A DNA stretch of 64,000 bases, from assembly GCA_037176845.1 (NCBI GenBank), contig JAYKXP010000046.1:248001-312000 (forward strand), read 5' to 3'. This stretch comes from Paramarasmius palmivorus (lineage: Eukaryota; Basidiomycota; Agaricomycetes; Agaricales; Marasmiaceae). Shown piece after piece: positions 1 to 11,784 of the stretch (positions within the stretch are counted from its first letter, which is position 1; each line of letters begins with the position of its first letter). The notes under the pieces are model-generated. The model did not search any database. It was given only the letters and a program-made list of their open reading frames with translations, and was not told the origin of the DNA. The position numbers and the translations under genes were made by a program.

Positions 1-10
1 ATCCGCCAAC

Positions 11-1363
11 ATGAAGTTCTCTACCTCAGTTCGCTCTGCCCTTGTTGGCCTCTGCATGTCAGCAATCGCTGCCTCGGCGTCGCGCAGCCTCTCCCTCTCT
101 GTTACTGGTGAGTTTTCTACCCACGATCACTGTAGAGTCTCATATTGAGTCTCCATAGGCCCTCAAAGCGTTGACGGTGTCGACAACCTGAAGGTCGTCG
201 CATCCTTGCAGAACACTGGAGATGAGACCCTGAAGATCTTGAAAGACCCCCGTGGTGTCCTGTCGACTCTCCCCACCGAGACCTTTGGTATCACCGATGT
301 CGAGGGCGTCACACCCAGCTTTACTGGTGTTAAGGTCAAATTCGTCCCCGAGTATGCTGCTAAGTTAGAGGATTCTTTCACTATCCTCGAGCCTGGTCAA
401 TCCATCGATGTCGAGCATGATCGTGAGTACTTGACGTCATTCGAAGTTTAACAGGGCGCTAATCATTCGTACACTCAAACAGTCTCCTCTGCTTATAACT
501 TCACACTTCCAGGAGAGGGTCTCTACGACATTCACGCCGACAACCTCTTCCAGATCGTTGACCCTGCCACCAACGAGCTTACCGACCTTCGTGCTACCCA
601 GGAGACATCTCTCCAGGCCAACGTCAAAGGCAAGCTCGCAATCGCCCGTCGCGAGGTACCCAGCAACGGTCTCGCAAAGAGGGCTACCTACAGGTCCTGC
701 TCCTCCACCCAGCAGAGCCAGCTTTCTGCTGCTGCTACTGCGGCTGCCAACTATGCCAGCAGCGCTAGCTCGTGAGTAGCATTTGGCTTGCAGGATAAAC
801 GATTTCCTGAAACAATTATTTCTCAGTTACCTCAACGCCTTGAGCAGTGGCAGCGCCCGCTATACCACCTGGTTCGGAACCTACACCTCTTCTCGCAAGA
901 GTACTGTTACCAGCCACTTCACCGCCATCAAGGGTTACTCCTTCTCCGGCGAAACATATGATTGCTCTTGCACAGATTCCGGTACCTATGCATATGTTTA
1001 CCCAGACGTGAGTTTTCGCTTCCTTTAGATTTGAATGATGCAGCTAAGTGTTCTATTTTGTGCTTTTAGACCTATGGTGTCATCTACCTTTGTGGTGCTT
1101 TCTGGCAAGCTCCTGTCACTGGTACCGACTCTCGCGGCGGAACTTTGATTCATGAATCCTCCCATTTCACGAGAATCGCTGGAACCGACGACGTTGTCTA
1201 CGGTCAAAGCGGTGCAAAATCCCTTGCCTCCAGCAACCCCAGCCAAGCCATTCGTGTAAGTTTCTTTTGCAAATATGCGTGAAAGTTTGCCTAACTTCTT
1301 TTGCACCCTTAGAACGCAGACAGTCACGAATACTTTGCAGAGAACAACCCTGCTCAGTCTTAA
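11..1363 (+). CDS. M35 peptidyl-Lys metalloendopeptidase precursor, copy 1
   Basis: Secreted zinc endopeptidase of the deuterolysin family (M35), closest in layout to the fungal lysine-specific enzymes of Grifola and Armillaria, which cut on the N-terminal side of Lys. Six exons: 11-107, 159-422, 483-771, 827-1007, 1070-1255, 1313-1363, giving 355 aa. There is a signal peptide, then a propeptide ending near a Lys-Arg site (LAKRATYRSC), then the mature domain. Zinc and catalytic residues are visible in HESSH, with the third ligand in the downstream GTDD motif (aspzincin type). The C-terminus ADSHEYFAENNPAQS is typical of the family. The start is the first ATG, directly before the hydrophobic signal sequence; only 10 bases of upstream DNA are in the window. 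First of four tandem copies and apparently intact. Function is inferred from family membership; Lys specificity is not proven by sequence alone. Confidence 0.93.
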
Positions 1364-3119
1364 GGAATCGAGACGAGAACAAAAGAGATGTACTATATTT
1401 GATGGAATATACATACCCAAATCTTGTGAAATCGCTAACATCACCTCAACATGTCATTTGCGAGACGACGGCTTGACTGAGATGTAGGCTCATGCATCGA
1501 CACGGGCTTGAAAATCGTGGATATGTGACCACACTTGAAGCTTGAATGAAAGGAGCGCTTACTACAGAAGCGCGCAAATCCAAAAATGGAAAGTCGATGT
1601 TCACAGGAAAATTTCTCAACCCGACGTCCATCTCTGCACTGTACAACCATCATGACCCTCCCAATGCTATTGATCTCTTGCACGAGTGGTACATACAGGT
1701 ACGAGCTCCAATCTTGTCGAGAATAAAATCTGATTGCTTCCAACCAGGATTTCTAGTTGCTACTTAGTCACATTACACTGGCTACTCTGTCTGTGTTCCT
1801 TTGTCCTCTATTACCACGCTTGAAACTATCTAAGATGTTTTCTGCGAATCATGAATGGCGTATCTTGTCGATTTTGATGGCCTGTGCTATGAAAGCGCGA
1901 CTACCGATTTCACTTTCCTTCAAGGAAGTAACCGGCCTAATATTTCGGATCCAGAAAACGGTGCCATTTCGAGAGAGGATACAGGATCATTCCCCGTAAG
2001 CTCGTCAAGGCCTCCGTATACCCTATACAATGTTGACCGGGCTCATTTACCCGCCAGGTCGTAGCTCAAAACCCCAGCGGACCTCAACTCCTCCAATATG
2101 AATGAAGTCCAGAGACTCACCTGCGAAGATTCATTGACATATGACCGTCAAACGCGCCGCTCTCCTGGAGTAACGTGCAGTACCACCATGCATGCTTACT
2201 ACTTAGTCCTATGAGCATCATTTAGTCCTCTCCACTCGGATACTCAACCCATAGCTCCGAAAGCTAAAGGCTGATGACGCATCTTCCACGGGTACCACAT
2301 GGAAAACTCATGTTGTCGTTGCGTTTGTAACTCAGGACAACAAATGGTATGGAGTTTGCTTTGTATGTATCGCTAGCCGTACTAATCTCCTTATCAAGCG
2401 TAGTACGCATCGAAAAATCCTTTGCCAAGATAACCAAGACGGTTGCCCTCGAGTTCTGAACAGCGTAACGTGTGGTTCTATTTCAATTTCGCCTCGCCGT
2501 TGATGTCGACATCGAACAGACACCAGAGCATGACGGATGGATTAACTAAAGATTAACTCTGAGCACCAAGCCAGCTCGTTGTTCAGGGTGACAAGATCTG
2601 ATGGGGTATTGATCAAGTATTGACTAGACTTGGTGAGTCTCTTGCGATGTCCTCCTAAAGCAATCTAACAAACAATCAACTAGCTGAAGTGGTAGTCTCC
2701 ACATCTTCGTGTTGCTCATCGGCGAGTGTTCGGATCACAGTTCAATCGGTCGACATTGGGCGAGTCTTGGAACCAAGAAATCACCATAAGCTGGCGCTGC
2801 AATGTCGTCGAATCACGCACGCAACACGGACGGGTACCCAAGGAACTATCGCCGGCGCGTGCACATGCTTTCTCCATCCCTTTAGTTCCCACCTATCCCG
2901 CCTTCTACTATCGTTGTGGACTGCACATGACGACAGATGTATGCACGCGGTATACATTATCAGGAGGCCAACGCAACAGCATAGGTGCTCTAGGCGACAA
3001 CGGGCGAGGTACTTCTACCTATCCGGCAAGTACGTATAAAAGGTATGGCAATATTGGGATGCTACTCACTCGAGTCTGACATCCTTGCTCGGTGCTTTCT
3101 TTCGTCTCCATAGGTCGAC
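1364..3119. other. Intergenic region between M35 copies 1 and 2
   Basis: No convincing gene on either strand. The part at about 2370-2630 shares interrupted similarity with 5260-5430 (for example a shared CTTATCAAGC core and a GCCAAGA block), so it looks like a duplicated promoter-side segment of the M35 unit. A clear TATA box lies near the right end. Confidence 0.6.
3035..3041 (+). promoter_or_regulatory. TATA box of M35 copy 2
   Basis: TATAAAAGG lies about 80 bases before the ATG at 3120. Similar boxes precede copy 3 (5840-5846) and copy 4 (8079-8085), each 60-80 bases before the start codon, so the core promoter was duplicated with the gene. Confidence 0.6.
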
Positions 3120-4469
3120 ATGAAATTCTCTGCCTCTGTTCGTTTTGCCCTTGTCGGCCTTTGCATGTCGGCGATTACAGTTTCGGCCTCTCGCAGCCTC
3201 TCCCTTTCTGTCACCGGTCAGTCTTCAGTCAGTTCTCAGCTAGCTATCACCATCCATTACTGAAAAACCTTTACCAGGTCCCGAGAGTGTTGATGGCGTC
3301 GACAACTTAAAGGTCGTCGCATCCTTGCAGAACACTGGAGATGAGACCCTGAAGATCTTGAAAGACCCCCGTGGTGTCTTGTCGACTCTCCCCACCGAGA
3401 CCTTCGGCATCACTGATGTCCAAGGCGTCACTCCCGGTTTTACTGGTATCAAGGTCAAGTTCGTTCCTGAATATGCGGCTACACAGGAGGACTCGTTTAC
3501 CATCCTCGAGCCTGGTCAATCCATTCAAGTCGAGCACGACCGTGAGTATTAGATACTGATTCCGGGTCAATAAATCGTTGATTCGTGTTAGTTTCTGCTG
3601 CCTACAACTTCACTCTTCCTGGAGAGGGTTTCTACGACATTCACGCGGACAATCTCTTCCAGATCATTGACCCTGCTACCAACGAGCTCAGTGATCTCCG
3701 CGCTACTCAAGAGACATCTTTCCAAGCGAACATCAAAGGCAAACTTGCTGTCGCCCGTCGCGAGGTTCCTAGCACCGGTCTCGCGAAGAGGGCCACCTAC
3801 AGGTCTTGCTCTTCTACCCAGCAGAGTCAGCTTGCTGCTGCCGCTACTGCTGCTGCCAACTACGCCAACAGCGCGAGCTCGTGAGTAGTGTTCGGCTCGC
3901 AGAATTGATTGATTATTGAAATGACTATTTCTCAGTTACCTCAACTCTCTGAGCAGCGGTAGCACTCGTTATACCACTTGGTTCGGGACCTACGCTACGT
4001 CTCGCAAGAATACAGTTGCCAGTAACTTCAACGCTATCAAGGGATACTCCTTCTCCGGCGAAACCTATGATTGCTCTTGCACCAGCTCAGCATATGCCTA
4101 TGTTTACCGTCAGTGATCATACACCCTTCGTGCATTTGAACCCAAACCTGATTTCGCTTCTTCTTTTCTCGTATAGCCGATTCATATGGCGTTATTTACC
4201 TCTGCCGCTCCTTCTGGAATGCTCCCGTGACCGGAACTGACTCTCGTGGTGGAACTTTGATTCACGAAGCTTCCCACTTCACCAGAATTGCAGGAACCGA
4301 CGACATTGTCTACGGACAAAGTGGTGCAAGGTCCCTCGCCTCTAGCAACCCCAGCCAGGCTATTCGAGTAAGTTCCCTTTTATTTAATGATGTGCATGCA
4401 ACTCACATGGCTCCTCAGAATGCAGACAGCCACGAATATTTCGCAGAAAACAACCCTGCTTTGTCTTAA
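3120..4469 (+). CDS. M35 peptidyl-Lys metalloendopeptidase precursor, copy 2
   Basis: Paralogue of copy 1 with the same six-exon structure: 3120-3216, 3278-3541, 3592-3880, 3936-4108, 4177-4367, 4419-4469, giving 354 aa. The first three exons have exactly the same lengths as in copy 1 (97, 264, 289 nt). Signal peptide, propeptide with a Lys-Arg processing site, and the mature domain with HEASH and GTDD are all present. A local difference is LCRSFW where the other tandem copies read LCGAFW, just before the catalytic exon; the effect is unknown. All splice sites are GT-AG and the frame is open throughout, so the gene looks functional. Expected product: a secreted lysine-directed endopeptidase. 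Confidence 0.93.
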
Positions 4470-5917
4470 ACACATGGAATGACATCCTTTGCACAACCAA
4501 TGTACTTTTAAAATCATCAAACGAGATGTTGTTAGTATTCGCTATACATATGATTTGGGATGATACGAGAGTGCAATCGACGTACTGATAGAAATTATGT
4601 ATCAATGAGTTTCTTGCTGAGCGCTGAGCCATGGTCTCTCTGACCGGGCCGTACGGTCCCGTCATATTTGGAGTTTGGAGTTGTTTGGATAATACAAAGT
4701 TTTAGCAGCTTGCTCTGACCTCGACTTCCATACTCTGTGGTTTCTACTCTTTTCTCGGCGACATCTAGGGATTCTCGCGTTCTTTACCGCCTGTTTGGAT
4801 TTTGTCTAATATAATGCGAACCGTACACGTCGCGAACCGAGGTGAATCCCAGCTTCTTTAGTCTTGAGCTTGCATCGTTGAAGTTTATTACTTGCAGGTC
4901 CAACGACGGTCGAAATTGAATGAGGACATAGGATTGCATTGAAGGCGGGAGACTGTTGTTCATACAATATGGGCACATTTCTCCGACAACTACCACTCCT
5001 ACATCAGTGCAGGTGGGGTTCGCTTCCAAACCCTCCGACGGTCGCCATTGTTTAAATTTTGTACTCCCCCAGAATTTCAAACGATGCGACTCAAAAGGAG
5101 GATGCTCGCAATTCACGCTAAATGACGCGGTTCTTGGTCTCGACTCCTCATCTTACGGGAAGCATCCATCACCATATGGAAAGATCATAATGTCGCCGCT
5201 CAGTGCACCTGTTACTCGTCAATTAGAGGTATCGAGTCCGTTTTCACATCAAGTCGTCGCACCCATTCTCACTAATCGCCTTATCAAGCATGGCACGGGA
5301 CATCTGAGCCAAGACCATTGTCCTCAAGTAGCAGCTTCGAAGAGCTTTGATCTCGCCGGTATCTCGCCTCAACGTTGATATCTTCAGAGTGCACAGGGTC
5401 TGGCTTGGCAATCTGACCAGCTCTGATCATGCTGTACCAGCCCGAATCAGCATGTAGATAACCTTCGAGTATTCAGAGCATTGATGAATGCGGGCATTCA
5501 AGACCGGGATCTATGGGTTAGTTTCTTGAATCTTCGCTCTAATACAACCTCCATTGACTGAATGACTGCTCCAGGACCACTGGCAATCTTCATTATATTG
5601 GAACCATCAGCCTGCGCCGTTATATCGTCGAATTCGACTGAAGGAATAATTCCGGTACATCGCATGTTTCTTCTATTCGCATCTATCTCACCTTCTACTA
5701 TATCATTGCAGATAACACGTGTCGACAGGAATCTGCATGCGGTGCCATTATCAGGAGTTCTTCGTAAAGGCACAGGCAACATATGTAGATGCTCTGGGCG
5801 CCAATAAGTGTGCTCTTTGCTGCTTACCTGGCGAGTCCATATAAAGGATATAGCAGTCGCGCTATGTCACCTCACTCGAGTCGACTCCCCTCTTTGGTGA
5901 CATATTTCGAGCTCGCC
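4470..5917. other. Intergenic region between M35 copies 2 and 3
   Basis: No gene supported. The right half (about 5260-5880) resembles the region before copy 2, including a short CCTTCTACTAT block and a TTATCAGGAG block at similar distances from the ATG, and a TATA box at 5840-5846. The left half (about 4700-5150) has open reading frames on both strands without recognisable similarity. Confidence 0.55.
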
Positions 5918-7245
5918 ATGAACTTCTCCGCTTCTCTTCGCTCTGCCCTTGTCGGCCTTTGTCTGTCAGCAATCGCAGCATCGGCCTCGCGTAGCCTCTC
6001 CCTTTCTGTCACCGGTGAGCTGTCTATCTACTATTATTATTGCTGTTGTTAAGCATCTACAGGTCCCGAGAGCGTCGACGGCGTCGACAACTTAAAGGTC
6101 GTCGCATCCTTGCAGAACACTGGAGATGAGACCTTGAAGATCTTGAAAGACCCCCGTGGTGTCCTGTCGACTCTCCCCACCGAGACTTTTGGTATCACCG
6201 ATGTCCGGGGTGTTACTCCTGGTTTCACAGGTATCAAGGTCAAATTCGTCCCCGAATACGCTGCTACCTTAGAGGACTCGTTTGCTATCCTTGAGCCTGG
6301 TCAATCCGTTGAAGTCGAGCATGATCGTGAGTAGCCAAGGTATCCTCAAATGAAAGGAGATTACTAACTCTTAACAGTCTCCGCTGCATACAATTTCACT
6401 CTTCCTGGAGAGGGTTTTTATGATATTCACGCCGACAATCTCTTCCAGATTGTTGACCCTGCCACCAGCGAGCTTACCGACCTTCGTGCCACCCAGGAAA
6501 CGTCACTCCAGGCCAACGTCAAGGGCAAGCTCGCAATCGCCCGTCGCGAGGTGCCCAGCAATGGTCTCGCAAAGAGGGCTACGTACCGGTCTTGCTCTTC
6601 CACCCAGCAAAGCCAACTTGCTGAGGCTGCCACCGCTGCTGCCAACTATGCCAACGGTGCTAGCTCGTGAGTCGCTTGGTCTGGGGAACGATTGATTGCT
6701 GATTCCTTGAAAGGTACCTCAATGCCCTCAGCAGTGGTACATCTCGATACACGACATGGTTCGGAACCTATGCCACCTCCCGCAAGAACACGGTTGCCAG
6801 CAACTTTAACGCCATCAAAGGCTATTCCTTCTCTGGCGAAACCTACGATTGTGCTTGCACAACGACCAACACATACGCCTATGTCTATGGCAAGTTCACG
6901 TTCGCTTTGTTCTTGCATGATTTGGAAACTGATTGCCCGATGTATAGCTAATTCATACGGCGTCATCTACCTTTGCGGTGCTTTCTGGAGAGCTCCTGTT
7001 ACCGGAACTGACTCTCGCGGTGGTACTTTGATCCACGAAGCCTCTCACTTCACCCGCATTGCAGGGACTTCGGATGTTGTGTATGGTCAAAGTGGCGCCA
7101 AATCGCTTGCTATTAGCAACCCCAGTTCGGCCATCAGGGTGAGTCTTCCTCGCAGCGGTTCCGATACCTATCTAACTTATATTTGCATTCACAGAACGCA
7201 GACAGTCACGAATATTTCGCTGAGAACAACCCTGCATTGTCCTAA
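5918..7245 (+). CDS. M35 peptidyl-Lys metalloendopeptidase precursor, copy 3
   Basis: Third tandem M35 paralogue, 355 aa. Exons 5918-6014, 6063-6326, 6378-6666, 6714-6889, 6948-7138, 7195-7245. Signal peptide, propeptide (LAKRATYRSC boundary) and catalytic HEASH plus GTSD are present. The fourth intron must use a GC donor (GCAAGT at 6890) to keep the frame (YAN followed by SYGVIY); the same intron is GT-AG in copies 1 and 2 and appears to have a GA donor in copy 4. GC-AG introns splice normally in fungi, so the gene is probably active. The aspzincin motif reads GTSD rather than GTDD, but the Asp zinc ligand is kept. Confidence 0.92.
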
Positions 7246-8141
7246 ATTATATGGAAAAGAGGGAAAGAGCTGTATATTAATTGAAGGAATAAACCAAAAG
7301 CATCATAAATCATCGTTGCAAGGCCTTCTTCTCGTACACTTCCTCTTGAATCGCTCCGTATACTACGCAACATGCCCATGCCTTGACGTTTTCCCATCAA
7401 GAATCCGTGGAATCTTTCGCGACCTATTAGCGCAGACTGGATGCGCCTCACATTATAACATAACTCAGTTGGGTTAACCCCTTCTTATCTGAACCCACGC
7501 TGACATAATACCTCTAGTTTGCGATGGTACCACTCCACCTCAATTTGCCCCTCTTTCTGACGATTGCTATCTTTCCATTCCAAGATGCGACGTGCTAATT
7601 GTGACATTCCTAATCTCGACCCCCGAATCTGTCTGGCTTGGCAGGTTGAACTAGCTTTGATCATGCTGTCTCAGTCGACAAGATTAGGTGGGTTCAAGTT
7701 GGGACTGGTGACTGCGGGATTCAAAAAACTACTGGTTCCCCGTGATTTGCTCCTTCAGGTTACTAACAGGCTACAGCTTTGATACCACGGGCATTCCCAA
7801 GGGTAATCTATCCCGGAAAGTACCTCCAGCTGGCGCAATTGTGGGTTTGAATCTCAGAAGGATACACAAGACAGCGCCGGTGCATTCATATCGCTGGTGC
7901 ACACATCTCTTCCGTTCTACATGTTCACCATCTGCCTTGCCTTCTGCTACATATATATCAGTGCAGACAGCACATGAGAAGCTTGCAACATCTATTATTG
8001 GGATACCTTCGTGCACAGACAGCACAAACGCTCTGCGCAACAGCGGGGGACCCCTTCTCTGCTTCCCTGGTAAGTGAATATAAAATCGCAGCATTCTCGT
8101 GAAGCTACTTCATTGTTTGACTCTCTTGCTTCAGTCGCTCT
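7246..8141. other. Intergenic region between M35 copies 3 and 4
   Basis: No gene supported. About 7600-8100 resembles the regions before copies 2 and 3 (a shared TTTGATCATGCTGT stretch also near 5424, and a GTGCAGACAGCACATGA block). TATAAAA at 8079-8085 is the likely core promoter of copy 4. Confidence 0.55.
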
Positions 8142-9567
8142 ATGGGTAGCCTGATTTTCTCCGCTTCACTGAGGCCAATCCTTGTCGGCCTTTGCCTATC
8201 AGCAGTCGTCTCGGCCTCGCGCAGCCTCTCCCTATCAGTCACCGGTGGGTAGCATGTCCTCTACTATCACTGTTGCTGTAAAATTCATCACAGGTCCTAA
8301 GAATGTGGACGGTGTCAAAGACTTGAAGGTCGTTGCTTCCTTGCAAAACACTGGGGATGAGACCTTGAAGATCTTAAAAGACCCCCGCGGTGTTTTGTCG
8401 ACTCTCCCTACCGAGACTTTTGGCATCACCGATGTCCAAGGGGTTACACCTAGCTTCAAAGGCGTCAAGGTCAAATTCGTTCCCGAGCATGCTGCCAAGT
8501 TGGAGGACTCATTCGCTATCCTCGAACCCGGCCAATCCATTGAGGTCGAGCATAATCGTGAGTACCTGACGTCATTCGAACTTGGAGATGGCCACGGTGC
8601 TAATCACTTGTATATTCAAACAGTCTCCTCCGCCTACAACTTCACGCTTCCCGGAGAAGGCCTCTACGACATCCACGCCGACAACCTTTTCCAGATAGTT
8701 GACCCTACCACCAAGAAACTCACTGAGCTTCGCGCTAATCAGCAGACATCATTGCAGGCGAATATTAAGGGCGAACTCGTCCTGGACCTTGGCTTTGAAC
8801 TTGATGTTGACCTTGACCTCGGACTTGACTCGACCTCGGACTCACTCGCCCAGAGCTTAATAAAACTGTTCCCGAAAAGCTCGAAAAGAAAGCCACCTAC
8901 AAGTCGTGTTCTTCTACTCGGCAGAGTAAGATTGATGAAGCTGCCACTGCCGCTCACAACTACGCCAGCAGTGCCAGCTCGTGAGTATTATTTGACTCGC
9001 AAGATTAACTGCTCATTGAAATGATTTCCCAGTTACCTCAACTCTTTGAGCAGCGGTAGTTCTCGCTATACCACGTGGTTTGGAACCTACACTACGTCTC
9101 GCAAGAACACAGTCGCCAATAACTTCGACGCTATCAAGGGATATTCCTTCCATGGTGAAACATACGATTGCTCCTGTACAAAGCCTAATGTATTCGCCTA
9201 TGTTGAGGGAAAGTCTCCATTGTCCCTACATCTGTATCATTCGAACCTGAACCTGTTCTCTTATACAGTTGGTAACTACGGTGTCATCCACCTTTGTGGC
9301 GCTTTCTGGGATGCCCCTGTCACCGGAACGGATTCCCAGGCCGGAACCCTAGTCCACGAAGTCTCTCACTTCAAGCGAATCGCAGGAACCGATGATATCG
9401 TGTATGGCCAAAGCGACGCCAGATCTCTTGCCTCTAGCAAGCCCGGACAGGCAGTTCAGGTGAGTCTTCCTTTTCTCGCAAGGTGTCTAATACCTATCCA
9501 ATCGACGTGTTCCTAGAATGCAGACAATTACGAATTTTTTGCCGAGAACGATCCTGCTTTGTCCTAA
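8142..9567 (+). CDS. M35 metalloendopeptidase copy 4, with possible damage
   Basis: Fourth tandem copy. Homology-based exons: 8142-8244, 8294-8557, 8624-8980, 9033-9208, 9269-9459, 9517-9567. HEVSH and GTDD are kept, so the catalytic core could work. Two oddities stand out. First, the propeptide-mature junction in exon 3 carries an Asp/Leu-rich stretch (about 8779-8850) and the downstream mature frame (VPEKLEKKATYKSC) is out of phase with the upstream frame. It can be joined only by an extra unorthodox intron (8779-8855, 77 nt, GTCCTG donor) or by assuming a frameshift. Second, the fourth intron begins GAAAGT at 9209 where copy 3 has GCAAGT, a donor that is rarely spliced. The conserved Lys-Arg processing site reads Lys-Lys. 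It may be a young pseudogene or a gene with altered splicing. The start is chosen because it leads directly into the signal peptide. Confidence 0.75.
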
Positions 9568-9637
9568 CATGCTAGGACAGGAGGGGAAGATATACATTTC
9601 ATTCGGAGGGTTGTATATACCAATTTTTTTTACCAAT

Positions 9638-10464
9638 CTATCTTTCAGGTTTGATTGCACGTGCGAGAAATATATTCACTTCCCGACCATCTTTGCGAGC
9701 TTTAGTAACCGTTTTGAACTCGAAAGATTCTAAACCAGATGCGAGGAAGAACGACTGCATTTCTTCCTTGGTGAAACCACGCGTGTGGGCAACCACATGA
9801 TGATCCTGTGATGGGAGTATTTCTTCGTGATCTTCAGTACTTTCCACATCTGCAACGAATAGATATCCCCCTGGCTTCAGAAAGTACCCGAGTTTGGAGG
9901 TGATGGCTTTTGGGTCTTCGAAATGATGATACGACATGCAACACTGGAGATGGTGCCTAGGTTCATCAATATTGTCATATTAGGTTGCAAGGATAGATTA
10001 CCATCGCCATATCGAACTTGGCATTATCTAGCTCGCCGGTTTCGCCTTTCAGATCAGCACATATCGCCTTCATTTCGTCGGGTTCCATTCCTTGGTTGTT
10101 TGCTCGTTCATTGTACTTGTCCACCATCGATTGGCTGATATCGACTCCAATTACAGACTTCACATGTGGGATAATCTCTCGCGAGTTCAAACCTGTGGGA
10201 TCGTCGGCCTAAAAACCTTTGCATTTGAGTCACCATGTTTCACCTGTTCCGCATGCATAGTCAAGAACAGTCGTGGCCTCATCGTCAAACGTGTAAGCTT
10301 TGAGGAGCGATCTACCGATTCTGAACGGATTGAGTGGCTTGTGAATTTATGATGATGATGACCAACCTCTTGGCCATCTCTGCGTGTAAATGGTGCTCGT
10401 CGTATCGTTCCGCGACTTCTGAAGTGAAATGCTGTGAATTTGCGTCCAGAGGGTTTGAGGTCAT
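9638..10464 (-). CDS. Class I SAM-dependent methyltransferase
   Basis: Four exons on the minus strand: 10464-10367, 10320-10244, 10192-10002, 9943-9638 (265 aa expected). The SAM-binding motif I reads VLDYACGTG across the exon 2/3 junction, and the following strand VIGVDIS supplies the usual acidic residue. The C-terminal part contains YHHFEDP and LKPGG motifs typical of UbiE/Coq5-like small-molecule methyltransferases. The start codon opens MTSNPLDANSQHF, and no signal peptide is seen, so it is probably cytosolic. The substrate cannot be told. It converges on M35 copy 4, with stops about 70 bases apart. The acceptor of the last intron was chosen so that the YHHFEDP frame follows directly; a nearer AG at 9955 gives the wrong frame. 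Confidence 0.85.
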
Positions 10465-10723
10465 GGTCGTTTTGATGAAAGGTTCGGAACTGCCGGCTCC
10501 GGCATTCATTAATTTTCATCGTCGACCGGATGACTGTATGATACTTGAGCCTTCTCTTCGTGTGTATAGTGGACATGAAGATTGACTACGATGCTTGGGC
10601 TTGGGGGTTGGAAATGCCTACATTGAACGGCATTCCATTAATCATTCTGCTGTATGAGTACACCGTATCCCGAAAACTGAAACGTATAGATAGGATAATT
10701 GCTGGGAAGGACCTCTACTAGTT

Positions 10724-11545
10724 CTAGTCATCGTCAGATCCAGATCCAGAGCCAGGTTCGCCATCATCATCTGAGAATTGTCAAGATATGTAACGAGACA
10801 AAGCAACCGAGACGTACCGCTTGCGACATCGTCCGTCGAGACCGTAGCCTGTGCCTGTGACTTCCTAATCAATGCTCTAGTATCAGCATCATCTGAGGGA
10901 ACTAGATCCAGCGCCGTTTGATTGTATTTGTTCTTTATCCTGAATAGAGTCAGATCAGTACGATGTCGGGATCAGAGCGATGAGCAAGACGAACTTTGTG
11001 TCGGCACCTGCCTCCAAAAGACTGCTAACGACATAAGCTCTGAGCTCCGGATCTTCGAGTTTCACAGCAAGATGAAGAGGTGTTGCTTTGTCTGTTCGGT
11101 TTATCGGATCCACGTCACATTCTTCATGCGAAAGAATATGCTCAAGGACATCTGTTGAGCCGTTCATGACCCTGCGAGATGAAGATGAGTGCTGCTGACA
11201 TCGTGAGCGATGAATGGACGTACGCATTGTGCAAAGCTGCCATTCGATGGAGTTTCTTTTGAGCTTCTTAGGCGAGGGGCTTCCTAGGTATCCGTACCTG
11301 TGTTTCCTAACCTGCGACGTATAAAAGGTAATGTAAGCACTCCGAGGATAGTTATAATTGGAGTCAGACGCACCCATCCTGGAAGTTGATATCGAATCCC
11401 CCAGCCTCAAAAACTTCCAGTAACATCTCCTCGTTATCCTCCCTTGCTGCTGCCAGCAGTCGCTGATCTAAAGTTATCGTAATCTTGATCTCGCCAGCGA
11501 TGGTGAAGCAACTTACTTACTGTTATTCGCCCCGTCGGAAGACAT
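10724..11545 (-). CDS. YAR1-like ankyrin repeat protein
   Basis: Seven exons: 11545-11521, 11467-11374, 11311-11298, 11236-11224, 11171-10995, 10939-10818, 10770-10724, giving 163 aa. Ankyrin signatures are split over exons: GLGNTALHNA is assembled from the end of exon 2 plus exons 3 and 4, and ATPLHLAVK lies in exon 5. The C-terminus is an acidic Gly/Ser/Asp tail, as in fungal YAR1 proteins; yeast Yar1 is a chaperone of ribosomal protein Rps3. Exons 3 and 4 are only 14 and 13 nt long, and both are needed to restore the ankyrin frame. No signal peptide. The YAR1 assignment rests on size, repeat number and the acidic tail, so it is likely but not certain. Confidence 0.8.
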
Positions 11546-11784
11546 ATAGAATTATTATTCAAGAGGTTCGTAGGTCTAAAGGGTGAAGTAGAATGACACT
11601 TTGCGTAGTAGGGCTGTGTTGAGTGCTCGTGGAGGAGTGGGAAAGGTGTTTGTGCGTCTAACCAGCGTCTAAAGAAATCGGCCACCTTCGCCCGCTGTTC
11701 GGAACGCAAGATGTTACGCTTACATTGAAGATAGACAAATATGTAAAATGTGTACAAACTTTTTGTTCATAATTTATAAACTAA

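Noticed and set aside
1025..1444. 139-codon minus frame and similar minus frames opposite the M35 genes
   Set aside because: They are antisense shadows of the M35 exons; related copies recur opposite every paralogue and have no splice or start support.
4784..5116. 110-codon minus frame between M35 copies 2 and 3
   Set aside because: No recognisable family, no splice context, and part of the DNA belongs to the duplicated promoter-side segment.
11434..11757. 107-codon minus frame upstream of the ankyrin gene
   Set aside because: It overlaps the first exon and intron of the YAR1-like gene in another frame and shows no domain.
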